Source of the DNA: Juglans regia
Taxonomy: Eukaryota; Streptophyta; Magnoliopsida; Fagales; Juglandaceae
Assembly: GCF_001411555.2 (NCBI RefSeq)
Contig: NC_049910.1
Span: 31,095,150-31,159,149 of the forward strand
Direction: 5' to 3'
Length of the DNA stretch: 64,000 nucleotides
Program-made: the position numbers and the translations under genes
Notes under the pieces: model-generated
What the model was told of the DNA's origin: nothing
The model's database searches: none
What the model saw: the letters and a program-made list of their open reading frames with translations, nothing else
Part shown: piece by piece, positions 8,943 to 18,768 of the stretch
How positions within the stretch are numbered: the first letter of the stretch is position 1
Layout: each line of letters begins with the position of its first letter

Positions 8943-11900
8943 TCATTGTTGTGGTTGTGACTCATCAAACCGAAATTGCATCTGTAAAAAATATTAACTC
9001 AATTTAATGTGCTATCGACTAATATCATTATAACATCGTTATAGTTTGGATCCACTTACGCTTTCTTGACTTTGAAGTACTGTTTCTCGAGGCTGGGTTT
9101 GACTAAACTCAACAGCTGGTATGCTTTCTACATTAGCATCCTGATAAATACTTGTAAAAAAGTTAGCAATAAATCATAGCATCCAAGCTAATTACGGTAT
9201 GTGGCAAAAAGAATACAAGAAATAAACTGAGAAATAAAATTATAAACTTCAAAACATGTAGTTACATCTACAAAACATGTAGTTACATAGTAAAGTATGC
9301 TAAAACAACAGAAAAACATATATAAGAAATAATTCAGAAGATAAGAAATACAAACATACATACGTACATCTACAGAGAAGTAAAGCTTTATAAACATAAA
9401 AAAAAAAAAAACTGAGCCAATATATTCATCACAACAGCCCAATGCATAAAATAAAATGCCAAAATAGATCACGAAGAGTAAATCTCAGAATATATAACAT
9501 AGATATAACAATCTATATTCAGATATGACATATATTCATCTTAAAAGATATACGTTATAAGATATATACAGGTCTATTCATATAACATACAGATTTTTGT
9601 ATGTTATATATATCATTTTGAGAACGTAATCCCATTTTTTTCCCTCATTACTATATTACCTGCAGGTGTCCAACATTGGAGACGTCCAAATCAGAAGGGC
9701 CAAATAGCTTCCTGCAAGTGTCCGCTACTGGTGTATCTTCCCCATCTCGCTAGTAAAATAGTAACTAATTAGGTTCTTGACAGCATTTGTATGAAAATTA
9801 AACTCTAAACAATATAAATTAACAAGGTGGGGGCACCTGTTTGCGTTTTCCCTTCCCCTGCGCTTTCTTCGTCTTCTCCTTAACTTTTCGCAGTTCTTTC
9901 TCCATCCTGGATACTCTCCTCAGAGATGGGGGTCTGCCTTTTCCTCGCACAACAAGTGGACTTAGTACTTTTGTTGAACTACCATATGTCGATGTGTCCT
10001 TTGTCGCGGCATCAACATTTCCACACTTCTCAGTCATCGATGGAGGTTCTTGGTTCGCTTCATACTTTGCAATCATCGCATTCAACTTAGTCGTTGCATC
10101 CTCAGTATGCTTTTTCGAACTCGCCGCACACGTGATCATCTTATAACAGATATTCAACAGAGTTGAATATCTATTAGCATCTTCCCGTTGATCTCCTGCG
10201 TCATATCTACTGTTGATCAACGTGTATCTTCTTCTGATATCCTTCCTCCATCGATCCAGCACGTACCTATCTGGTATTGTCCTAATCCCGTTACATTTGA
10301 AGACGGCGAAGATGTGCCTGCATACTATCCCCCTCATTTCAAATAAACCACAAGAACACTTGGTGAATGCATCGTCATCACTAAAATCCACTGTATGTGT
10401 AACCAGCTTAGTGAACTCTTCGAGATGAACTTCATCCTCTACCAGATAGGTCTTCATTGTACCGTCCTCTTTAAGTAAAACTGGGTCCAAATCAATAATG
10501 CCGGTAAGTTGTATTTGAACTTCCCTGAATTTAGCATTTGTGTACAGCTGTTGATATCTCTTTTCAATAGGAGATCTCGAGATGCAGGGAATTGTGACGT
10601 TAAATGACTGGAAGTCCGCGCAATTTTCGTTCTCAATCTTCTTTTTCAAGGCATTATCATACTGATCGACAAACTCTTTCAAATTTGTTTTGGCATGGAC
10701 ATAACCATCAAAGAAGGCATTCATGCTCTCACTCCTCTGTGTTGTACTCATTCCAGCCCAAAATACATTTTTCAAGAAGGCCGGTATCCAATGCTCACGC
10801 TCAGCGTATAAACTCTGCAACCAGACATTATCATGCAAGCTGTACGTACTAATCATCTCATCCCAACATTTTTCAAACTCATCCGGCATTTGTGTGTCAT
10901 ACACACATTTCATCAGTGTAGTTTTCATTCCACCTTTGTAAGAACCATAACAGCCAAGCTTTTCAGGGACTTTCTTAAGGATATGCCACAAGCAAAATCT
11001 ATGTCGGCTTTCTGGGAAAACAATCTTAATTGCATTTTTCATGGCTCTGTCTTGGTCAGTGATAATAGCCTTCGGTGCTATACCATCCATACACTGCAAC
11101 CAAGTTTGGAATAACCAAACGAAGATCTCAGTATCCTCAGAGGAAATCAATCCAGCTCCTAACAAAATTGACTGCCCATGGTGGTTTACACCAACAAATG
11201 GCGCAAAGGGCATCCCATATCGGTTCGTCAAGTAGGTGGTGTCGAAGGTTACGACATCCCCGAAATATTGGTAAGCTGCTCTACTACGGGGGTCTGCCCA
11301 AAAAACATTTTTTAACCTCCCTTCATCATCCAAATCCATTAGTGCAAAGAACCCCGGATTTTTGTACTGCATTCGTAGAAAGTAGTCTCGAAGCGCTCCA
11401 GCACCACCAGCGCCCAATCGTAGATGTCGTGCCTTGTCGATGTAGTTACGACAATCCTTTTCCAAAAACGGGAGGTTCTCAAAACCACCCGCGCCAACAA
11501 CAAGAGACCCAAAACTTTTATTCATTCGGATGCCGGCCAAATCATTTGTATCTAGGACCCTTTTAACAGATTCACTCACTTCTCGATTACATTGAAAGAA
11601 GCGAGATTTCTTTGGACTGAGGCCGTGGTTGTGGAGATTGTGAACTGTAGTCAGCCGAAACTTTCCGTCAGCAACTTTTAAGGCATTAATTTTTGCCTTA
11701 CATTCCGTCTTTCCTGTCGGACGTGGGTTGGCGACATTTATAGTCCTATTCCGGGCCTTCCCTCCACGGGCACAGGCAAGAGTGACATATCTCACAGTCT
11801 CATCCTCTCCCCTCTCACTCCTTTTTGTCATCACCCCAAACCCGCGTTTTTTGCCATATTCCTTATAATAATTCATTAAATCTTCTAATGAATTAAATTC

Positions 11901-12694
11901 CATTCCCGAAACGGGCTCATCATCGCCATCCATTTCAACTTTCTCAGATGTTTCGGCACTACCACACTCTCTTTGTTGTGCATCTTGTCTATCAAGATGA
12001 ATTTCTTCAACTGTAGAAGATGTAGCTGCCAACTGAGTTTCCCCAACTGAGGGTCTAGTATCCTCCGTACCCAGAAATCTGCTTGTAACCGAGGTATTGC
12101 TGAGAGACAACTGGCTTTCGATGCCATGTTGAAATGGGTAACTAGCATTCTGTTAATTATTTGAAAAAAATGCAATTAAACTCTTCAAAATAACCAACTG
12201 CAATTCAACTATTAAAAAAAAACCAACAAGATTAACATATAAGGGAGAACATGATAGAACCACCTGTATATTGCTTGGATATTGGTTGACAGCAGGAAAT
12301 GGGAGAAAACCCGATGACCACACAGGCACTGCTCCATAGAAATCGTGCATTGGGATGTTTGGAGAAGTTGATGGTATATCCTGAAATGTTATTAGAATCA
12401 ATATTGATATGATATCCACACAAAAAATCAACATAAATCAGATCTATTGATATATTAAATTAAATTACATACCGCGGATGAGGGTCGATAGTAACCGTGC
12501 ATTGGGATGTTTGGAGAACTTGATGGTATGTCCTGAAATGTTATTGGATAAATTATTAATGTGTTTAGCACATAAAAGCAACTAATCTTGAATCTAATGT
12601 TATTGATATATTGCACCATATAATAACATACCACAGATGGGGGATTTGAGGTAGATGGTCTTATGGTAGATGAATGTTCTTTTCCTTTTTCCAT
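8943..12694 (-). CDS. FAR1/FHY3-type MULE transposase (7 exons)
   Basis: I infer seven exons, all phase 0 with GT-AG borders: 12694-12632, 12532-12473, 12380-12264, 12149-9837, 9749-9660, 9140-9060, 8981-8943, giving about 920 residues. The start is ATG at 12694 (MEKGKEHSS); the large exon has no ATG of its own at its 5' end. Domains: FAR1 zinc finger (~163-258, C206, C230, H253/H255), MULE transposase domain with candidate DDE residues D383 (VTFDTTY), D445 (ITDQD) and E554 (TTQRSES), and a SWIM finger CSCG...CRH (C678, C680, C690, H692). The C-terminal exons end FDESQPQQ. Family members include the phototransduction regulators FHY3/FAR1, themselves domesticated MULE transposases; the terminal repeats and target duplication around this copy argue that it is the transposon's own enzyme. 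Exons 2 and 3 are near-duplicates (DIPS[S/T]SPNIPMH). Confidence 0.88.
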
Positions 12695-15321
12695 GCTGAG
12701 AGGTAGACAAATGCATATTGTTAAGAAGGAAAGGAAGAGATCATGAATCTAATCATCAAAAGTAGTGTGTATACTATAGAAGGAACAATGTGTGGGAAAA
12801 TAGAGAAAAATATGTATGGGAGAAACGTGGGGTTTTAGCGTCTCTTGTTACATGTATGCAGACAGCTTCACTGTCCTGCCTTCTTCCACTTTATTAGCCA
12901 AGAATTAATCTCTCCAATTAAGCGAGTTGTGTACTGGAAGTAGAATGCCACCAAAAGACATGTAATTGATCTTATCTACTGTTCACATGTTTACTCTACT
13001 GACTTCTTTCCCCACAATTTGACTATCGATATTCTGTTGTTTTGTGCAGGTTCTTCATGTATCAGTGCACCTTTTGCTTTGAGCTGCAGATTTCCCCCGC
13101 TTACATTATATGAGGGTTTAGTATTAGAGCTTAAGAGCTATTTCAATGTTGTTAGGGTTCAAATTATGTCCTCAGGCTATTAGGGTTCAAATTATGTCTT
13201 TGACTAATCAAATAGATTTCTAGTAACATATTCCCTCTTAAATGACCTCTTCTGTCTATTCTATACCATTGAATTGACAGTGACTTTGTTTTGGCTGATG
13301 AGATTGTAAATCCACAATAATCCATGAAATTGATATTCTGGACTGGGTGTTTATACTGGGTATGGTGCTCAGATGCAAGTGAAAAGTTAAAGTTGCCTTT
13401 GTGTTTGAGAACAAAACCATTTTAACCCTCTGAAAGATAACCAGGGGGTTGGTGAATCTGTTCATGGAAAAGCAAAGAGTATAGGGACTTCTTTGACATG
13501 GTTGGGAATGAATGAAAGAACTTTGACACAGCAGCAGAGAGAACAGCAAGTGCATGGATTAGTAATGGCTAATCTGTCTTGTCAAGTTCATTCATAATAA
13601 GGATTTTAGGACCCTAAAATTATTGAGGAGTTTTGATTTCCTCTGGAATTATTGAGTATTTAAACTGCTGGATTTATTTATTTTCTCAAGCAAGCCATTT
13701 CCAAGTGTGTTTTATCTGGCCATCGGCTGGAAGAGCAAACTGATGGTGAACTGTACTCTCTCCATCATTTTGAGTGGATGTGCAGTCGACCATAAATAGC
13801 AACATCATCATTCCATATGAAATCTATTAAGAAGATTTCTTTACATTCTTCTAGATTACATTTTTGTAAAAATAAATAAAACTCGGGTATTTTTTTTCCC
13901 TCTTTAAATGCTTCCCCATTCCTTTCATTTACTTGGTTTTGGCAAGAATAAATAGTTTATTAATTAAACATAAAATTAAAAGGGAGAGCTGAGGTCCCCA
14001 ACAATCACCTGTGGTACCAACCTGCACAGTGCTAATGAAAGATACACAAAAAAAAGAAAAAAAAGAAAAAAAGAAAATTGACCAAATATTTGGTCTGGTT
14101 CAATATTCTCTTGGCCCACTCCAATGGGTAAGAAAAAGGATTGATAAACTAATGAACAGTGTTTTATACAGAGGATTGATCTTGCATGCCAACCATGGAA
14201 CTACTAGGAATCCACACAGCTGTTGAATCTGAAAACATGGGGCAAATAGTTCGGCTACATCGGTTTCAAAAGTTCAATTGAACTTTGGTAAGAAATGTGC
14301 ACATTCGCACAAGCTTTCTCCAACTAATCTGATTGCCTCTTAAGATAAATTACTTTATTGATCAAGAAAAAGAGAAGATTAGTAATATAAGAAGTGAATG
14401 CAGAATAAAGCAAGCACCTTCTTAGGCTTTGAGAAGGAAATGACCGAGGTTAGTTTGGAGTAACCAATGTCCTCTTGATATAACCAACTAGAGCCTGTAA
14501 ATGTATCTGTTGAAGTCCTAAAGTTAAAATGTTACAAAGGAATCAACTCTGATATACAAGCTGAAAAAGAAAAAGTTTATCACATCATCTCTAATATATA
14601 ATTGCTGAAAATAAAAGTCATCAGTACCTCTCTATTGTTCACAAATATTTCCATCCATTATTTAGTCCACTAAATACTGATCACAGCAAAGGTTAGGACG
14701 GAAATTCAATCGTAATAGTTAAGGAGAAATATAAAAAAAACTTTCCCCTTCATAAATATTATTTATTTTGAATTACTCGAGGAAAAATTTTTTTACAACA
14801 TTCTTCCTGTTGGGTAACTTTGTTCCTGCAGCATTCTCTATCTTTACAAACAAGAAGATTTCCTAATATTTCACGCATTTTATCAAACAGGTAAAATGCA
14901 ACAGCTCGAGTAAACATGTAAAATGCAACAGCTCGGGTACAAGCTCCACCATCACAACAAACAAGTATACAAGGGGGTTCGAAATCAGGTTGGATGAGAT
15001 TTGGACCCGATATTCAGTCCAAATCGCAGCAAAACAGTGGCCAAATCCGAAATGAAATGCGAAGTATAGGAAGCGGAGGAGAAAAGAAATCCACAAAAAC
15101 GAAGCTCACCTCCTCACTCAGTGACCAGTGTGCTTTCGGACACGTAAAGAAGGCGACGGCGGCGACCACAGACCAAGATACAAATTCCTCGGAAACGTCT
15201 CGGGGGTTCTTCCGTTTCGGGGGTTCTTCGAAATGTGTTTCCCTCCATTTCTCCCGAATATTTCACTCGGGTTTTGTTTTGTTTTTTTTTTTTTTTAATT
15301 TTTTTATTATTTAATTATCGG
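12695..15321 (-). other. Upstream region of the transposase gene
   Basis: No coding homology is visible. By symmetry with the left end, the GC-richer stretch at about 15000-15260 next to the right terminal repeat may hold a leader exon on the minus strand ending GAGGAG|GTGAGC near 15110, with a long intron down to the first coding exon. A poly-T run lies at 15282-15306. 'acgaagctcacctcct' occurs here (near 15100) and also near the left end (4392), in direct orientation. Confidence 0.35.
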
Positions 15322-15368
15322 CTGGTTTCGCGGCTGTTCCGCGCCGACGGTTGCAAGCAGAAGAACTG
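15322..15368 (-). repeat. MULE-1 right terminal inverted repeat
   Basis: Read outward-in on the minus strand it starts CAGTTCTTCTGCTTGCAACC. The first ten bases match those of the right end of the second MULE (CAATTCTTCT at 59124), linking the two elements. The target duplication TATTATATA follows at 15369-15377. Confidence 0.75.
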
Positions 15369-15377
15369 TATTATATA

Positions 15378-15892
15378 ATATGATTAAAAAAACAATTTGG
15401 ATATGGAGTATCTAATTTTGTGCATAGTAGAGAAATTATTTGAGTTTCGGACATTTAGAAGTTTTATTGGTATTGAAAATTGAGAGAAAAAAATTGAATA
15501 AATTGTTTATATAATGATTAGGTAATGATTAGATAAAAATTTTCAAAAATAAAAATAAAAAAATATTTCTTATAAGGATAAAGTTTGAGGATAAAATTAT
15601 AAGTTTTTTATAATTTTGAGAATTCTTGATCTGTCCAAACTTTTCAATAAATTTGGCCTGAAAATTAGATAGGCCCGGCCGTCTTTCCCATAATGTTAAA
15701 ACTGGCAGTTAATTGCATTGAGGGCAGAACTAGCTCAACAACAGTCAACGGTCTTGTTCAGGTGGTTAAGGATGTTTAGGTCGGTAGTTTATATATGTTT
15801 TTGTTAAGAATATAAATGTAACTATTAATAAATATTAATAAATCTTTTAGTGATTTCTTTTGTTGGTTGGTGAGCGTGAACTCCTAATTTAT

Positions 15893-15920
<28 letters not shown>
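15378..15920. repeat. UGT 3'-flank block (copy split by MULE-1)
   Basis: Continues the host unit interrupted at 4173. It matches 43392-43870, 40345-40810 and 60350-61020 ('cttgatctgtccaaactttt', 'ggttggtgagcgtgaactcc'). It ends in a TA microsatellite at about 15891-15918, where a hAT fragment begins. Confidence 0.8.
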
Positions 15921-15923
<3 letters not shown>

Positions 15924-15924
15924 C

Positions 15925-16343
15925 TCATCAGCATTATACTTTGTAAACTCCTTTAATGTTGGACCTCCCACTACTCTCATCCGCCATTTTTTCAGTCCAA
16001 TTTCTAGTCTTGATTGACTCTTCTCCAATAAGGATCTTAATATTGGACTCTTCTTGCATTGTTCCTCTAAATGGACCTTTAAATGGGATGTATCATGTTT
16101 CCTATAGTGACATCCATATATTTTTCCACAATAATTACATTTAGTTTGGGGATTATTGGGATCACCACCATATAATTTGGTAAAATGAGACCAAATTACG
16201 GAAACTGGATTCTTACTTTGTGTGGGCTTAGGGGCGGGGCAAGGTATATTCCCACTCCCAGGGGTTGGAGTAGGGTTAGGTTTTGGGACAGGGGTACTGG
16301 TAGGGGTGGGAGAGCTATCAGTGAAATCCCTTTGAGAAGACAT
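15925..16343 (-). pseudogene. hAT transposase N-terminus with BED zinc finger
   Basis: From ATG at 16343 (MSSQRDF) the frame gives a Ser/Pro/Thr-rich leader with repeated PTPTP-like units, then a BED finger: VIWSHFTKL, CNYC, and HLKVHLEEQC. It continues into KEFTKYNADEYF, then the frame runs into the TA microsatellite. The rest of a hAT transposase (~500 further residues, with the dimerisation domain) is absent. BED-hAT proteins bind the element ends; this fragment cannot catalyse transposition. A leader exon further upstream (about 16880-16990) is likely by analogy. Confidence 0.75.
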
Positions 16344-17122
16344 TCCTGATTCCACAACACAATAAAAAATAATAAAATCAATCAACATACGACATAATTC
16401 CAAACATGCACTTATCAATCACATTATTATTTTCATTAACATTGGTTTCTAAATAAACTTAATAGTTAATAGACTTATCTTTCTTTAGGTAAACAAGCCA
16501 TATTCATATATAAGTTTATGGACCTTTAAATAGTAAAATAATTATAAAAAAGCTGTAGGTGTATTATTAATGTGAATTTTAAATTTATCTATTTAAAAAA
16601 AAAACACAAGGATTTCAATTGAAACCCCTAATTTAAAAATTAAGGGGTTTCAATTAATTTAGGGTTTCGAATTGAACCCCTAAATTGATTTAGGGTTCCA
16701 ATCGACAAACAAAAACAAACAAACACACAAAGTATAAACAAACACACGAATCAAATACATGCACAAATTTCTCCACAGCACACAAATTCACAATTTTTCC
16801 ATCCTCCATCTCCGATTCAACCCAACCTTCCTCCAATCTCCACTCTAAAACTAAAAAAAGAAAAAGAATGGGTTTCGGATTTCTTACATTTGAGTGGCGG
16901 CGAAATCCCAATGAGAGACAGGGACGGAGAAGTGGCGGCGGTGGTGCGGCTCGTGCAGTCATGCACTCGTGCGAGACAGAGTTATGAATGAGAGATAGAG
17001 ACTGGCACTGCGAGACTGAGAAGTGAGACTGTGAGAGAGTTCGCGAGAGAGGCTCAGAGAGAGTGAGAGAGGAGAGTTCAAGAAATGGGAAGGGATACAG
17101 ACACGGGGAGGGGGGGAACCTT

Positions 17123-17158
17123 AACTAAAAGTGAAACGACCCCGTTTCACTTTTAGTT
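17123..17158. repeat. Perfect 16-bp hairpin
   Basis: AACTAAAAGTGAAACG at 17123-17138 and its exact reverse complement at 17143-17158 are separated by ACCC. It lies near the outer end of the hAT fragment and could be part of its terminus. It is not preceded by a gene whose transcript it could end. Confidence 0.8.
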
Positions 17159-17179
17159 GAGGCTCTTACCGGTGCCTAA

Positions 17180-17800
17180 GTGATATGTAATGCCATCTCT
17201 AATTAGATGATAGGTTTATAAGTGAGACATTAAATAGTCTACAATCATCTAATGCCACGTCGTAGGATGGTGAGAGGATGATGAGAAAATGAATGATGAA
17301 TAGCTAGATTTTTTATTATATTAAAGTAGGATGAAAATATGATATATAGTGACTTTTTTAACATATTATCCACTATGAGCTTATCATATTTTCGTAATAT
17401 TATCCCTATTAATAATCACTTTCTTAATTATTAAATAAAAAAAATATTCGAGCAGTCAAAATAAAGAAGCAAAATCATAGAACAAATTAGTAGCATTTTC
17501 CATACAAATATATATATATATATATATTTATATATATGGAGAGAAACTTTCATGTTCATATGAAATATAAATTTTTATTAAATTCAAATGAAGTTAAATA
17601 AGTAACAGCTTTGAATTCACAACATTGTCATCTTATTCATTTATAATTTAAGATGATTATTGTGTAGGCCCGCTGCTACGCGGTGACAAATGTTTTTATT
17701 ACTATTTGTTTGAAGATATTTAAATGTTGAGGATAAGACGTCGAAATTTGAGTGAATAGAAATTATAGTACTGTAAATACAATATTGTAAGTCATTCACA
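17180..17800. repeat. Upstream duplicated block (copy 1)
   Basis: Matches 28448-29055 and 54995-55605 ('tgatatgtaatgccatctct', 'ggatgatgagaaaatgaatg'). It ends with the unoccupied variant of the second MULE's target site (gtaaatacaatattg near 17775). A TA microsatellite is at 17512-17525. No gene is visible. Confidence 0.8.
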
Positions 17801-17834
17801 TGTCATATCTAATGGCACTCTCAACGTGCCTCTC

Positions 17835-18574
17835 TATGTAGCGTATTTTAAATTTAAAAATATAGGATATTTAAAAAAAATAATAGAATTTATTAATAAT
17901 AAAATAATTTTTCTTTTATATAAAACTTAAATTTATTCAATTTTTTAAATTTAAAAATATTTCTTCTCTCCTATTATAATCACGGAAGTAGTACTATGTG
18001 ATTATTGTTTTTGGGTTGTTCAAATGTCATGTCCAAATTAATGTTTGTCATCCGTACCATTTCCCGCGACTCAATCATTTCCGATTTCAGTATTGGTCCG
18101 AACTCCGTATTAATTATGTGGGCGATGGTGTCCATATATATGGACATATAATAAATAATGGCACATGGGCTACTGCTTTTTGCCAAGATCGACATCATGC
18201 ATGCGGTATAAATTCTAAATTAAATTCAACCTAGATAATATCCAAACTTAGGTCTCTAAAATTAGATTTTTAAAATTTAAAATAGTACTGTTTTTAATTT
18301 AACCAAGCATGATCTCAAAAATTTATACACTTTTTAATTTAAAATAGTACTGTCCTCACACTTCACACTTTATACATGGCCACCTACTTCATTATTCCCT
18401 TTGAAAAAGCAGATTGCAAAACCACATAGACAATTAATCAAACCAATGTCCCAAACGCACGTGCAGGGATTAAAAGAAAACAAGATAAAATGAAAAAGAT
18501 AAATTATTAATTGTTCACATAAGTTTCAAGTTATTTGGAGATTGTAATCTTTTTTTCTATGGGTACTGATAATT
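17835..18574. repeat. UGT 3'-flank block (copy 3)
   Basis: Matches 41140-42018 and 61340-62355, but lacks parts ('ttgcacccaaaaccacgcta' is missing between 18120 and 18130). It leads into a third UGT scrap. No gene is visible. Confidence 0.75.
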
Positions 18575-18768
18575 TGTTCAGAGATTAGCTCAAGCATAAA
18601 ATCTTTGGAAGCAATCCCATCAGCTTCATCAGCTTTCACAACAAGCTCTTTAAGATCTTTGATCTTCTCCTCATCCTCCTCCATGTTGATCATGTCCCAG
18701 AACGAGCTCCAAGTTCTTGGCCATTCCCTTCTTTGTAAACACCCCACCCTGAACCCTAACCCCTATCC
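18575..18768 (-). pseudogene. UGT C-terminal fragment fused to a LINE (UGT pseudogene B)
   Basis: On the minus strand this gives the final ~65 residues of the UGT (GVFTKKG, RTWSSFWD in a shifted frame, KIKDLKELVVKADEADGIASKD). A short deletion after the SKDF segment and the loss of the native stop show decay. UGT homology stops near 18768 and L1-type LINE sequence begins immediately on the same strand. It is more diverged from the intact copies than the scraps at 2721 and 42019. Confidence 0.8.

Larger units (their letters stand above)
4174..15368. mobile_element. Mutator-like element (MULE-1), 11.2 kb, two genes
   Basis: TATTATATA occurs at 4165-4173 and again at 15369-15377. The unoccupied paralogous site with a single TATTATATA and identical flanks lies at 43383-43391, so the insertion borders are exact. 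The termini are imperfect inverted repeats: both begin CA, both have CAACCG 16 bases in, and both then carry a GGAAC(C/A)G(G/C)CGCG(T/A)AACC stretch. A 9-bp duplication is standard for Mutator elements. Inside are a GRF-finger gene (plus strand, left half) and a FAR1-type transposase gene (minus strand, right half), transcribed towards each other from the two ends. The transposase frame is open, so the element may be recently active. Confidence 0.88.
15919..17170 (-). mobile_element. 5' half of a hAT transposon
   Basis: Minus-strand segment inserted relative to the paralogous blocks, between the TA microsatellite and the shared block that resumes near 17180. It holds a G+C-richer leader (about 16880-17110), an AT-rich intron-like part with a near-perfect hairpin (about 16619-16650, gaaaccccta / aaggggtttc), and the N-terminal BED-finger coding region. 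Everything after the BED domain, including the hAT catalytic region, is missing. Exact ends are not certain. Confidence 0.6.

Noticed and set aside
11075..11566. 163-codon plus-strand frame
   Set aside because: It is the antisense shadow of the FAR1 transposase exon; the minus-strand frame is clearly the real one.
12110..12110. Start of the transposase at the 5' end of the longest open frame
   Set aside because: The codon there is TTG. The exon is open upstream to a splice acceptor at 12149, and three upstream coding exons lead to an ATG at 12694.
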